Assembly: GCF_000373765.1 (NCBI RefSeq)
Contig: NZ_KB892381.1
Location: 175,321-239,320 of the forward strand
Length of the DNA stretch: 64,000 bases
Source: Legionella shakespearei DSM 23087
Lineage (GTDB): Bacteria > Pseudomonadota > Gammaproteobacteria > Legionellales > Legionellaceae
Direction: 5' to 3'
The notes beneath the pieces were generated by a model that was not told where the DNA came from, did not search any database, and saw only the letters and a program-made list of their open reading frames with translations. The stretch's first letter is position 1. Each line of letters opens with the position of its first letter. Of the stretch, positions 36,020 through 46,670 are shown in pieces. A program made the position numbers and the translations under genes.

Positions 36020-38094
36020 TGGTCAATGATTTTATTTTCGAATTAGGATGTGAAGAGCTTCCTTCTGCAGCTGTCTGGCCGCTGGCTGATGAACTTGCCA
36101 AACACCTCTCAGCCGCTTTGGATAAAGCGAAATTAAGCTATGGTGAAGTAAAACGATTTGCCACACCAAGACGTATCGCTGTAGTTATTAAAGAGTTACA
36201 GGCTGAACAACCCAGTCAGACGATCACGCGAAAAGGACCTGCAGCTGTTGCTGCATTTGATCAGGAAGGCAAGCCAACTCAAGCTTTGGCAGGTTTTGCC
36301 AAGTCATGCGGTGTAAGCGTTGATGAATTAACACGGATTCAAACCGATAAAGGTGACTGGATGGTTTATGAGGCACTGAGTGCCGGTGTTGCAACAAAGC
36401 AACTGATGCCTGAACTGGTGAGCCAATCACTGGCTGCTTTACCTATTGCCAAACCCATGCGATGGGGTAGTGGTGATGATGAATTTGCAAGACCCGTTCA
36501 CTGGGCGGTGATGCTTTACGGTGATGAAGTGCTAAAGCATGAGGTTTTAGGGGTTAAAACAGGTCGTTTGAGCAGGGGACACCGTTTCCATCATCCTCAG
36601 GAAGTCAGTATTTTCTCAGCAGCGAGCTATGAATCCCAGATGAAAGAAGCTTTTGTTATTGCTGATTTTGCTGCCAGACGCCAGATGATTAAAGATCAGA
36701 TAAAGCAATTGGCCGCACCCCTGCATGCAATTGTAGTCATGCCAGATGAGTTGGTTGATGAAGTGACTTCTATAGTGGAATGGCCCGAAGCTTTGATTGC
36801 GGGTTTTGAAAAGGAGTTTCTGGATGTTCCTGCCGAAGCTCTTATTGCCTCAATGCAGTCACATCAAAAATGTTTTGCCCTGAAAGACAAAGAAGATAAA
36901 TTGTTGCCTTATTTTATCACGGTTGCCAATATTTCCAGTACGAAACCGCAACAGGTAGTGGCCGGAAATGAAAAGGTGATGCGAGCGCGCCTGAGTGATG
37001 CAGCCTTCTTTTTCAGGCAAGATAAAAAGTCACCCCTAAGTCAGCATATAGCGGCTACCGGACAAGTAGTATTTCAAGTAAAACTTGGCAGTTTGCAAGA
37101 TAAAACGAACCGTGTGAACGCATTGATGAAGTATTTAAGCAAAGAGCTGGATTTGTCTTTGCAACTGGCTGAACGGGCAACTTTATTAAGCAAATGTGAT
37201 TTGCTTACCGGTATGGTTGGTGAATTTCCCGAATTACAAGGGCTAATGGGTTATTACTATGCATTGAATGACGGAGAGGACGAACAGGTTGCTCATGCAT
37301 TAAATGAACAATACATGCCGAGGTACGCTGCGGACAATTTACCACAGTCCGTTTTAGGTTGTGCGCTCTCTCTGGCGGATAGAGTAGATACTTTAACAGG
37401 TATTTTTGCCATTGGCCAGAAGCCTTCCGGAGTAAAAGATCCTTTTAAATTGCGTCGTCATGCTTTGGCTGTTGTACGCTTACTTATTGCAAGTCCACAG
37501 GCACTTCATTTAAGTTCCCTTATAGATGTCGCTGTTGCTCAATATACGCAGATACTTCCAGTAGAAAAATCACTGATTAGTGAATTAAAACCGTTCATTC
37601 TTGAACGGTTACAGTCTTATTATCTGGGATTGGGGGTTAATGCCGATTTGGTGCAGGCTGTTCGTGCGCGCCAGGATGAGTGGCTGTACGATTTGGATAA
37701 ACGCCTGAATGCTTTGAGCATTTTTGTCACCATGCCTGAAGCGGCATCACTTTCTGCTGCATGCAAACGGGTCAATAATTTATTGAGTAATGTTGCGAGC
37801 ACTGATTTGAGTGCAGAAATAAATGAGGAATTGATAGAAGAGGGGGCGGAAAAAGCGCTTTATACTCATATCAAACAAATAACAGAAGCAGTTGAGCCTT
37901 TATATCGTGATGCAGATTATGGTGCTTTATTAAAATGTCTGGCCAGTCTTAAAGAGCCAGTGGATGCATTTTTTGATAACGTCATGGTTATGGTGGATGA
38001 TGTTGCGGTAAAAAGGAATCGTTTGGCCATTTTGGCTCGCCTTAAAGTTTTATTACAAGGTGTTGCTGATATATCGATGTTACAACTTACATGA
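36019..38094 (+). CDS. glyS: glycine-tRNA ligase beta subunit
   Basis: Partner of GlyQ that binds tRNA. Starts with E-L-G-C-E-E-L-P, the beta-subunit signature; R-F-A-T-P-R-R-I-A-V and a C-terminal DALR-type anticodon-binding region follow. 691 aa (E. coli 689). Overlaps gmhB by 4 bp (ATGA). Confidence 0.98.
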   Translation: MVNDFIFELGCEELPSAAVWPLADELAKHLSAALDKAKLSYGEVKRFATPRRIAVVIKELQAEQPSQTITRKGPAAVAAFDQEGKPTQALAGFAKSCGVSVDELTRIQTDKGDWMVYEALSAGVATKQLMPELVSQSLAALPIAKPMRWGSGDDEFARPVHWAVMLYGDEVLKHEVLGVKTGRLSRGHRFHHPQEVSIFSAASYESQMKEAFVIADFAARRQMIKDQIKQLAAPLHAIVVMPDELVDEVTSIVEWPEALIAGFEKEFLDVPAEALIASMQSHQKCFALKDKEDKLLPYFITVANISSTKPQQVVAGNEKVMRARLSDAAFFFRQDKKSPLSQHIAATGQVVFQVKLGSLQDKTNRVNALMKYLSKELDLSLQLAERATLLSKCDLLTGMVGEFPELQGLMGYYYALNDGEDEQVAHALNEQYMPRYAADNLPQSVLGCALSLADRVDTLTGIFAIGQKPSGVKDPFKLRRHALAVVRLLIASPQALHLSSLIDVAVAQYTQILPVEKSLISELKPFILERLQSYYLGLGVNADLVQAVRARQDEWLYDLDKRLNALSIFVTMPEAASLSAACKRVNNLLSNVASTDLSAEINEELIEEGAEKALYTHIKQITEAVEPLYRDADYGALLKCLASLKEPVDAFFDNVMVMVDDVAVKRNRLAILARLKVLLQGVADISMLQLT

Positions 38095-38627
38095 CACGAT
38101 TAATTTTATTAGACAGGGATGGAGTGATTAATCACGACTCTTTGCATTATATTAAAAATGTTGACGAGTTTCTCTTCATTCCAGGCAGTATAGAGGCTAT
38201 TGCCCGTTTAAAAGCTGCCGGTTATACCATAGGTCTGGCTACCAATCAGTCTGGTGTGTCCAGAGGGCTTTATACTGAAAATGAATTGGCTTTGATTCAC
38301 GACAAATTAAATCAGGCCGTTCTGGCAGCAGGCGGAGCTATTGATGCTATTGAGTATTGCACTCATTTGCCTCAAGAGCTTTGCGCCTGCCGTAAGCCAC
38401 AGCCAGGCATGCTCTTTGCCCTGGCCAGGCGTTTTAATTGTTCGCTTGAATCCGTACCCTTTATTGGTGACCGAGTTTCCGACATACAGGCAGCTCTTGC
38501 TGCAGGAGCGAGTCCGGTGATGATTTTATCAGCCATGACTGATCGTGAGGGATTGAAAGAGTACCCGCAAGTGCCTGTCTTTTCTTCTCTGGCAGAATAT
38601 GTGGATCATCTTTTGGTAAGCTCATGA
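38091..38627 (+). CDS. gmhB: D-glycero-beta-D-manno-heptose 1,7-bisphosphate 7-phosphatase
   Basis: HAD phosphatase in ADP-heptose synthesis for LPS core. HAD motif I L-D-R-D-G-V-I-N at residues 6-13, T-N-Q-S motif II, and the family's zinc loop C-T-H (x5) C-A-C. F-I-G-D-R-V-S-D gives motif IV. 178 aa. Third gene of the glyQ-glyS-gmhB-rsmJ operon, with 4-bp overlaps on both sides. Confidence 0.93.
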   Translation: MTRLILLDRDGVINHDSLHYIKNVDEFLFIPGSIEAIARLKAAGYTIGLATNQSGVSRGLYTENELALIHDKLNQAVLAAGGAIDAIEYCTHLPQELCACRKPQPGMLFALARRFNCSLESVPFIGDRVSDIQAALAAGASPVMILSAMTDREGLKEYPQVPVFSSLAEYVDHLLVSS

Positions 38628-39382
38628 ACTCTGTAGTGGCTGCTGTGGGTTATGCCAGTGACGAACTGTATACTGAAGCGCAGGAACTTGCACAGCGATT
38701 AGATTTTAGTCTGGATAAAGAGGCTGCTTCCTGTCTGTTTATTTCTGCTGAACGGCTGGCTTTGAAAATACCTGGCTTTTCTCCTCTTTATGCAGATTTT
38801 AGTGCAGCTACATGGAGTAAAAGACGAGGTGAGGGGAAAAAGCAGGGATTAGTTCGTGCCTGCAAGCCTGCTGAAGGTTTGAAAATTATTGATGCAACCG
38901 CAGGCTGGGGTAGAGATGGGGCTGTTTTAGCAAGCTTTGGTGCGGAGGTGTTGTTATTAGAACGTCATCCGGTGATGGCCTCTTTATTAGCCGATGCCTT
39001 AAGCCATCAGACAGAATCCGACCAGCAAAAATTGAAACTATCCCTGAAAGAAACGGATGCTTATTCTTTTTTAAGCACTCTATCAGAAGAAGAATACCCT
39101 GATATTGTTTATATAGATCCCATGCATCCTGAGCGACAAAAATCCGCGTTGGTAAAAAAGGACATGCAAGCTTTGCAGCAGATGATTGGTGCTGATGAAG
39201 ACGCGTTACAGTTGATTGAAATGGCAATTTCCAGAGTGAAGCAAAGGGTGGTGGTGAAATGGCCGCAAAAGGTTAAAACCTTGTTAAAGCCTGACTTAAG
39301 CGTTGAGGGTAAAACCGTACGATTCGATATTTACTTTCCGTCAAAGTATAAAAACTGTAGCCTTGATGCAGCGCCAGCGTAA
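38624..39382 (+). CDS. rsmJ: 16S rRNA (guanine1516-N2)-methyltransferase
   Basis: Class I SAM-dependent methyltransferase that modifies 16S rRNA. SAM-binding D-A-T-A-G-W-G-R-D-G, and the catalytic D-P-M-H-P-E-R. 252 aa against 250 in E. coli. The last eight codons (C-S-L-D-A-A-P-A) and the stop are encoded by the left arm of a family E REP pair beginning at 39357, so the native C-terminus seems to have been replaced by repeat-derived residues. Confidence 0.94.
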   Translation: MNSVVAAVGYASDELYTEAQELAQRLDFSLDKEAASCLFISAERLALKIPGFSPLYADFSAATWSKRRGEGKKQGLVRACKPAEGLKIIDATAGWGRDGAVLASFGAEVLLLERHPVMASLLADALSHQTESDQQKLKLSLKETDAYSFLSTLSEEEYPDIVYIDPMHPERQKSALVKKDMQALQQMIGADEDALQLIEMAISRVKQRVVVKWPQKVKTLLKPDLSVEGKTVRFDIYFPSKYKNCSLDAAPA

Positions 39383-39456
39383 TCAAGATTTTCATTGTTG
39401 AAAAAGGCCAATTACAAAGGAAAACCTTGATTACGCTGGCGCTGCATCAAGGCTAC
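39357..39456. repeat. REPIN-like inverted REP pair, family E, overlapping rsmJ
   Basis: GTAGCCTTGATGCAGCGCCA at the left, the inverse ending AAGGCTAC at the right, ~40-bp AT-rich spacer. The left arm supplies the end of rsmJ and its TAA. Confidence 0.88.
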
Positions 39457-39481
39457 ACTATTTAAAAATGCTTTGCAGCTA

Positions 39482-39649
39482 TTAAGCAAAATCTTCCAAC
39501 TCTTCCCTTAATCTTTTTTCTTCAAACAAATCTTCAATCTTACGGCGACGTTCTAACTTGGTAGAGGGACTGGCCTCTGGTATTACCGTTGGTGCATCAT
39601 TTATTTCTTCTATATCATTGTCAAAGTCATCATAACCACGAGTACTCAT
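39482..39649 (-). CDS. PA3496-family small acidic/basic protein
   Basis: 55 residues: an acidic N-terminus (Y-D-D-F-D-N-D-I-E-E), then K-L-E-R-R-R-K-I-E-D and a helical end with alternating E and R. This matches the short PA3496-type proteins of gammaproteobacteria, annotated as putative envelope-integrity proteins; their function is not established. A perfect AAGGAG lies 7 bp before the ATG at 39649, which supports that the gene is real despite its size. It converges on rsmJ. Downstream of the start, 39650-40000 holds a short GTTGATAT/ATGTCAAC dyad (39688-39715), degenerate REP halves and a family F palindrome. Confidence 0.8.
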   Translation of the reverse strand: MSTRGYDDFDNDIEEINDAPTVIPEASPSTKLERRRKIEDLFEEKRLREELEDFA

Positions 39650-39836
39650 AGCCGTCTCCTTAGCTAACCCGTTAACTCCATTTAGGGGCTGTTGATATAC
39701 AGCGAAATGTCAACAGTATGATACGAATATTTTACCCGTTTAAAATAACAGAATTTGGGGTTGAGGAATAGTGGAATTTTTTGAGCAGGTGGGACATTTA
39801 ATTAAATGTAGCTCGTATTAGCACGCAGCAAATTCT

Positions 39837-39941
39837 CACGTCGTCCTGAGCGCGTCTTTTTGCGCGAAGGATCTCCAAATACTGGCACCATGCCGCTTTC
39901 GGGAGATCCTTCGCGCAAAAAGACGCGCTCAGGACGACGTG
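39837..39941. repeat. family F palindrome, best-preserved copy
   Basis: 40-bp perfect arms (39837-39876 and 39902-39941; CACGTCGTCCTGAGCGCGTC at the outer end, GGATCTCC at the inner end) with a 25-base loop holding GGCACCATGCC. It is flanked by degenerate REP halves at 39808-39829 (GTAGCTCGTATTAGCACG) and about 39968-39993 (ends CCGGGCTAC). Confidence 0.9.
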
Positions 39942-40000
39942 GATCGGGTAATAGCAAAGGTGTGTAGAGTCAGCTGTAAGCAGCCGGGCTACGTTTAATT

Positions 40001-41398
40001 TCAAAGCGTTGCTTGTGGCCCAGATTTCGGTTCCTCTGGTACTTCTGTTTTGGCAGCATTAATCTCACGCTGTTTCGCCATAGCAGCTCTGACTACAGCC
40101 GTATCTCCAGGAGCATTTTCTGGCTGTTTATCAGCTTTTCTGTCAGCAGCTAACTGCGATGCTTTTCCATGTAATTTCTGATATGTCTCCGCGTGTTCTT
40201 TAAAGAGTTCATCAGGTTTCATTTCTTTACCATTTACCTTGATAATTATTTTATCTGGATCAAACCCTTGATTGATACATGCTTCATAAGCTTGTCTGCC
40301 TCGCTCCATACCAAGCTCGCCTTTAAAATTCACATTCATGGTAATGGTGTCATAGCCAGATGCTTTAACTGCCATAGCGATTTGTGACATATCAGCCAGT
40401 GGCTTTTGTCGGGGATCCTGATAATAAAGCGGATCAATTCTGGGCATTTCTATACTAAAGGTGCCTGGAGGGTTTTGTACTATTGTCTTACCCGTCAAGG
40501 TTTTAAAGTGAGGCAGGTCTGATATTTTTATCCCGGTAATCCTGGTCTTGTCTTCATCAAAATTGACGTCTACACCTGTTCGGTGCTCGGGATTTTCTAT
40601 CCCTTTCTTTTTCCTCATTTCCTCAGCAATTGCTTCAATTTGTTTACGATTTGTATCATCGAGTCGAGCAAGATGTGCGATAAAGGCAATTTGTTTGTTC
40701 TCTTCTGCCGAAGAGCCATGTAATTTGCTTAATGCGTCTGAAGTTGACTTATCAAACTCCTGAAGTTGCTTCTTGTGAGATTCAGAAAGATCCTTCATTA
40801 AGGCATTTTTTACTAACTCAACCGATTTTTTTGCTTCAGCATCTTCAGGATTTCCAGGAATATCCAGAGTCGTCATCAAATGTCCGATAAAATCCTTGTT
40901 TTTAAATTGCTCTTCCAGGGATTCTTTTTCATGAGTTTGCTGAGTGACAATAGCCGCTCGTGCCTCATCTCTATTCTCTTGCATGGTAGTGATTAATGCT
41001 TGTGCTGAAAAAGTTCCTGGCACTTTTTTTACCAGCTCTTTAAATGTGGCTGCTGATTCCGCGTACTCCGCTTTTGCTTTTTGGTATTCCGGAGTTGTCT
41101 CCAAGGCTTGCGCTATGCCTGCTCGAACTGCTTTAGCTGCATCATCATTCGCATTAAACTTTTTAAAAAGAGAAGCACCACCGGGACCTTTAGTATTTTC
41201 AAAACCATGGTAATCGCTAATTCGTGCAGCATCCAGTGCGTTGAATGCACCAGAACCAAAAGAAACGTTATCTCCTAATCCTATTGCCTCTCTGTATTCG
41301 GCCTCCAGTGCTTTTTGCTTTTCAGGTGAGATTGAGTTAAGCAAGGCTTGTGATCTCAGGTATTTACCGATTAGAGGGATATCGTTATAGAAAGGCAT
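40001..41398 (-). CDS. large helical/coiled-coil protein, Dot/Icm effector candidate
   Basis: 465 residues from the ATG at 41398 (469 from a GTG at 41410). No signal peptide or membrane span. Residues ~85-275 are rich in Ala, Glu, Lys and Gln and look like coiled coil. Residues ~315-400 form a compact globular block (Q-I-A-M-A-V-K-A-S-G-Y-D-T-I-T-M, then R-Q-A-Y-E-A-C-I-N-Q-G-F-D-P-D-K), somewhat like domains known from relaxases and polyvalent proteins (LPD7-like; tentative). The tail (TEVPEEPKSG) has a short acidic stretch as in many translocated Legionella proteins. Monocistronic, between repeats. Confidence 0.72.
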   Translation of the reverse strand: MPFYNDIPLIGKYLRSQALLNSISPEKQKALEAEYREAIGLGDNVSFGSGAFNALDAARISDYHGFENTKGPGGASLFKKFNANDDAAKAVRAGIAQALETTPEYQKAKAEYAESAATFKELVKKVPGTFSAQALITTMQENRDEARAAIVTQQTHEKESLEEQFKNKDFIGHLMTTLDIPGNPEDAEAKKSVELVKNALMKDLSESHKKQLQEFDKSTSDALSKLHGSSAEENKQIAFIAHLARLDDTNRKQIEAIAEEMRKKKGIENPEHRTGVDVNFDEDKTRITGIKISDLPHFKTLTGKTIVQNPPGTFSIEMPRIDPLYYQDPRQKPLADMSQIAMAVKASGYDTITMNVNFKGELGMERGRQAYEACINQGFDPDKIIIKVNGKEMKPDELFKEHAETYQKLHGKASQLAADRKADKQPENAPGDTAVVRAAMAKQREINAAKTEVPEEPKSGPQATL

Positions 41399-41529
41399 AT
41401 CGTTCACCACATGGAAATGAGTTAAATAAAGTATAACATCTTTTGGTTAAGATAAAATTATGATTTTTCAGGGTTGATTATCAAGAAAGTGCAAAGAAAG
41501 CACTAAGGTATTCCAGTAGTATCGCAATT

Positions 41530-41619
41530 GTAGCCCGTATTAGGCGTCAGCCGTAATACGGGATCGGAGTAGCAAAGAGGTCATTTCCCGTATTACGGCT
41601 GATGCCTAATACGGGCTAC
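41530..41619. repeat. REPIN-like inverted REP pair, family B
   Basis: GTAGCCCGTATTAGGCGTCA to the inverse ending GGGCTAC, near-identical to 5735-5823 in arms but with a different spacer (ATCGGAGTAGCAAAGAGGTC). It ends 7 bp before the metQ stop. Confidence 0.87.
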
Positions 41620-41626
41620 AAATCGC

Positions 41627-42406
41627 TTACCAGGCAGGGATAGCCGCATCACCAAACAATTCTTTGGCTTTGGCTTTTACTTCTTCAGAGTTCAAGGCTT
41701 TAACAAGTAACTCAAGTTGCGGCCGTTTCTGGGTGTCTTTACGAATTACTATAATATTGGCATAGGGGGAATCTTTCCCTTCCGTAAACAGAGCATCTTT
41801 TAAAGGGCTTAAGCCTGCGGGCAGGGCAAAAGTTGTGTTGATGACCGCTGCGTCAACATCGGGTAAAGCACGGGGTAACTGAGCTGCGTCCATTTCCTTG
41901 AATTTTAAGTTTTTAGGATTACTTTCCAAAGTAGGCATGCCTGTATTGGTAGCATCCTTTAAAGTGATGAGCTTGGATTCTTCCAGAAGCAGGAAGGCGC
42001 GCATTTCATTGCTGGGATCATTGGGTACAGCGATCACACCATTTTCTGGCAGGTCTTCCAGCGATTTATATTTTTTAGAATAAATTCCCATGGGATAAAC
42101 GAAAGTTCTTCCTATGGCCTGTAAATTATAACCATGGGTAAGGATAGCGGCTTTCAGATAAGGCAAATGCTGATAGACGTTAGCGTCCAGACTTCCATCT
42201 TGCAAGGCTTCATTGGGCAGATTGTAATCGTTAAACTCTACAATCTTGATGGTTAAGCCGTACTCTTCTTCAGCGACTTGTTTCGCTGTTTCTATAAGTT
42301 CCGTCTCGGGGCCTGCGATGGTTCCTATAACCAGAGTGTTAGGTGATGGTTTGCTGCTGCAGGCCACCAGACTAAGTATTAAAAGCAGATAACTGAGGAT
42401 TCGCAT
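41627..42406 (-). CDS. metQ: methionine ABC transporter substrate-binding lipoprotein
   Basis: Periplasmic D/L-methionine-binding lipoprotein (NlpA family). Lipobox L-S-L-V-A-C16, then T-L-V-I-G-T-I-A-G-P-E-T-E-L and later D-A-N-V-Y-Q-H-L-P-Y-L, the family signature. The frame is open from a TTG at 42418, but the ATG at 42406, with GGAG 6 bp upstream, gives a proper signal peptide; 259 aa. Third gene of metN-metI-metQ. Confidence 0.93.
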   Translation of the reverse strand: MRILSYLLLILSLVACSSKPSPNTLVIGTIAGPETELIETAKQVAEEEYGLTIKIVEFNDYNLPNEALQDGSLDANVYQHLPYLKAAILTHGYNLQAIGRTFVYPMGIYSKKYKSLEDLPENGVIAVPNDPSNEMRAFLLLEESKLITLKDATNTGMPTLESNPKNLKFKEMDAAQLPRALPDVDAAVINTTFALPAGLSPLKDALFTEGKDSPYANIIVIRKDTQKRPQLELLVKALNSEEVKAKAKELFGDAAIPAW

Positions 42407-42466
42407 TAAGGGCTCCAATTATGGGACTGTTTTTTGTTTTTGCCAAACTGGCAAATGACAACAGGC

Positions 42467-43114
42467 CTAGTTATGTACAAAACGCTTTGCTAAATAATCA
42501 CCACTCATTTGCATGAGCTGAACTAAAACAATTAACACTACAACGGTTGCTATCATAATTCCAGCGTTAAATCGTTGATAACCATAGTTTATTGCTAAAG
42601 TTCCCAGACCGCCAGCCCCCACAGTACCCGCCATGGCCGAGTAATTGACCAGAGTGATTGCTGTTACTGTGATTGCGTGAATGATGCCTGGCTTTGCTTC
42701 AGGCAAGATAATGTGACGGATAATTTGCCTGGTACTGGCACCCATTGCATATCCTGTTTCTATCAGGCCGGAAGGTAAAGACTGAAACACGTTATCAACG
42801 AGTCGCGCGAAAAATGGGGTTGCACCCAGAGTCAAAGGTACTATGGCGGCATTCATGCCTATGGACGTGCCTACTATGAGTCGGGTTAGGGGAATAATCG
42901 CCACTAATAAAATAATAAAGGGGATGGAGCGGAAAATATTAATCAATGCCGACAAGGCTTTGTGAAGCTTGGGATTGGGTTTAATGCGTTTGGACGAATA
43001 GAGTAAAATGCCCAAAGGCAAGCCAAGCAGCACTGCAAAAAAAGTACTGATAAACACCATATAGAGTGTTTCGCCAGTTGCGTTAAGTAAATCATATACC
43101 ATCGGGAAGGACAT
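42467..43114 (-). CDS. metI: methionine ABC transporter permease
   Basis: Inner-membrane permease with about five to six helices and the EAA loop ([16 protein letters not shown]). 215 aa (E. coli 217). It overlaps metN by 23 bp. Together with MetN and MetQ it forms a MetNIQ-type importer. Confidence 0.95.
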   Translation of the reverse strand: MSFPMVYDLLNATGETLYMVFISTFFAVLLGLPLGILLYSSKRIKPNPKLHKALSALINIFRSIPFIILLVAIIPLTRLIVGTSIGMNAAIVPLTLGATPFFARLVDNVFQSLPSGLIETGYAMGASTRQIIRHIILPEAKPGIIHAITVTAITLVNYSAMAGTVGAGGLGTLAINYGYQRFNAGIMIATVVVLIVLVQLMQMSGDYLAKRFVHN

Positions 43115-44117
43115 ATCCTAAAATCTCCACTGTTAAATTGGCTTGTTTGCAGCGTTCCACAAAGGCATCCAGTAATAAAGGGTTGGCGGTTAACTCTATG
43201 ACTACTACACCACAGGTCACTGAGTCAAAACGATCAATATTGGCCAATAGAATGTTAATGTCGACGTTTAATTCACGGCTAGTCTGGCTGATAAAGGGAA
43301 CTGTTGCTTCTTCACCCTGAAAGAACAGGCGTAATAAAGGCTTATTCGTTGCATAGTCAGCAAGCCTGCTGGTAAGGCACGGAGGTAATTCCGGGCTTAA
43401 TTTGGCGTAGAGCATGGAACGCGCCAGACTGTCTTCTTTGTTAAATACATTCGACAGGGCCGTTGTTTCTGCCATAGTACCATCCACCATCACAGACAAA
43501 CGTTTACAGATTTTTTTTACTACGTCCATTTCATGGGTGATAATGACTATTGTTATCCCGTATAGAAGATTAATCTTTTTTAACAAAGCCAGGATGGCAT
43601 CAGTAGTTTCCGGATCAAGTGCGGATGTTGCTTCATCGCAGAGTAATATTTTGGGAGAACAGCTCAATGCACGGGCTATGGCGACTCTTTGTTTCTGGCC
43701 GCCGCTCAGTTGTGATGGATAGGCATGTCTTTTGTCTTCAAGTTCTACAACGGGAAGCAGTTCGTCAATTTTTTGTTTGATGGACTCTTCATCTATGCCC
43801 TGGATTCGCATGGGCAGGGCAATATTGTCGTAGACATTTTTTGAGTTTAATAAATTAAAATGCTGGAAAATCATGGCAATTTTATGGCGTGCTATTGCAA
43901 GTTCTTTTCTGGATAACTCGGTCAGATACTGGCCATCAATAACGACATCACCCTGTTCAGGGCGTTCTAATAAATTGATGCAGCGCAAAAGGGTAGATTT
44001 TCCCGCACCACTTTTTCCTATAATGCCGAAAATCTCACCTTCCTGAATAAACAAATTAACATCTTTCAGGACGGCCTTACCCGCAAAGGATTTATGTAAT
44101 CCACACAGTTCTATCAT
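43092..44117 (-). CDS. metN: methionine ABC transporter ATP-binding protein
   Basis: ATPase of the methionine importer. Walker [10 protein letters not shown], signature L-S-G-G-Q-K-Q-R-V, Walker [14 protein letters not shown], and a C-terminal NIL (ACT-like) domain from about residue 265 that gives methionine feedback. 341 aa (E. coli 343). First gene of the operon; I see no SAM riboswitch or clear MetJ box array in the repeat-filled leader. Confidence 0.95.
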   Translation of the reverse strand: MIELCGLHKSFAGKAVLKDVNLFIQEGEIFGIIGKSGAGKSTLLRCINLLERPEQGDVVIDGQYLTELSRKELAIARHKIAMIFQHFNLLNSKNVYDNIALPMRIQGIDEESIKQKIDELLPVVELEDKRHAYPSQLSGGQKQRVAIARALSCSPKILLCDEATSALDPETTDAILALLKKINLLYGITIVIITHEMDVVKKICKRLSVMVDGTMAETTALSNVFNKEDSLARSMLYAKLSPELPPCLTSRLADYATNKPLLRLFFQGEEATVPFISQTSRELNVDINILLANIDRFDSVTCGVVVIELTANPLLLDAFVERCKQANLTVEILGYVLPDGI

Positions 44118-44340
44118 TATGTAATAACCTGATTATGGCTGCGGAAGGCTTAAGGGGATAGGAGACACTGCCCGCTTTAGCCGTATTTTCAAAAAAGATA
44201 ACTCTTTTGAGCGTCCGCAAGCTGAGTTTTCAAATCGACGCTTAGAATCTAGTATACACAAAATAATGCGCTTCACAAAGAGAAATGTGTTTTTTATAGG
44301 CATGTTTATTGATGAACCAGTTTGAGATGTGGCAGGGAGT

Positions 44341-44507
44341 GTAGCTCGGTTGCTTGCAACCGGGATCGAAGTGGCCATGAGCATATAGTCCGGAGCAAGA
44401 AACCCCTTGACCCAAGCCTGTCTTTTAGGGAAACCTGCATCCATGCGGTCGATGTGCGCATCCCTGCGCACAACGCCCTAAAAGACAGGCTTGGGTCAAG
44501 GGGTTTC
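44341..44507. repeat. family I palindrome beside a family A REP half
   Basis: A REP half (GTAGCTCGGTTGCTTGCAAC, 44341-44370) is followed by perfect 32-bp arms at 44399-44430 and 44476-44507 (core CCTTGACCCAAGCCTGTC) around a loop with an inner dyad ATGTGCGCATCCCTGCGCAC. This palindrome type occurs once in the window. It lies in the ~600-bp gap 44118-44717, which otherwise holds only two more repeats. Confidence 0.85.
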
Positions 44508-44559
44508 CGAGAGATTGTGCCGGTGGCAGGGAGTGTAAAACTGAATCTTGGCACGGTCC

Positions 44560-44625
44560 GTAGCCCGGTCTGCTTGCAGCCGGGATGGTGCTACTTCGAT
44601 CCCGGCTGCAAGCAGGCCGGGCTAC
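44560..44625. repeat. REPIN-like inverted REP pair, family A
   Basis: GTAGCCCGGTCTGCTTGCAG through GGGATGGTGCTACTTCGATC to the inverse ending CGGGCTAC. Confidence 0.88.
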
Positions 44626-44647
44626 GGGACTGTGCCATTCCCGAAAG

Positions 44648-44704
44648 CACGTCGTCCTGAGCGCGTCTTTTGGCGCGAAGGATCTCCCGAAAGCGGCATG
44701 GTGC
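44648..44704 (+). repeat. left half of a family F palindrome
   Basis: CACGTCGTCCTGAGCGCGTC and the loop GGCATGGTGC are present but the right arm is missing; coding sequence of aacS starts within 14 bp. Either a deletion removed the right arm or half-elements can exist. Confidence 0.75.
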
Positions 44705-44717
44705 TACATATGGAAAA

Positions 44718-46658
<1,941 letters not shown>

Positions 46659-46670
46659 GAATCATTCTCT

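Noticed and set aside
44118-44717. SAM riboswitch or MetJ boxes ahead of metN
   Set aside because: The leader is filled with REP and palindromic repeats; no recognisable riboswitch core was seen.
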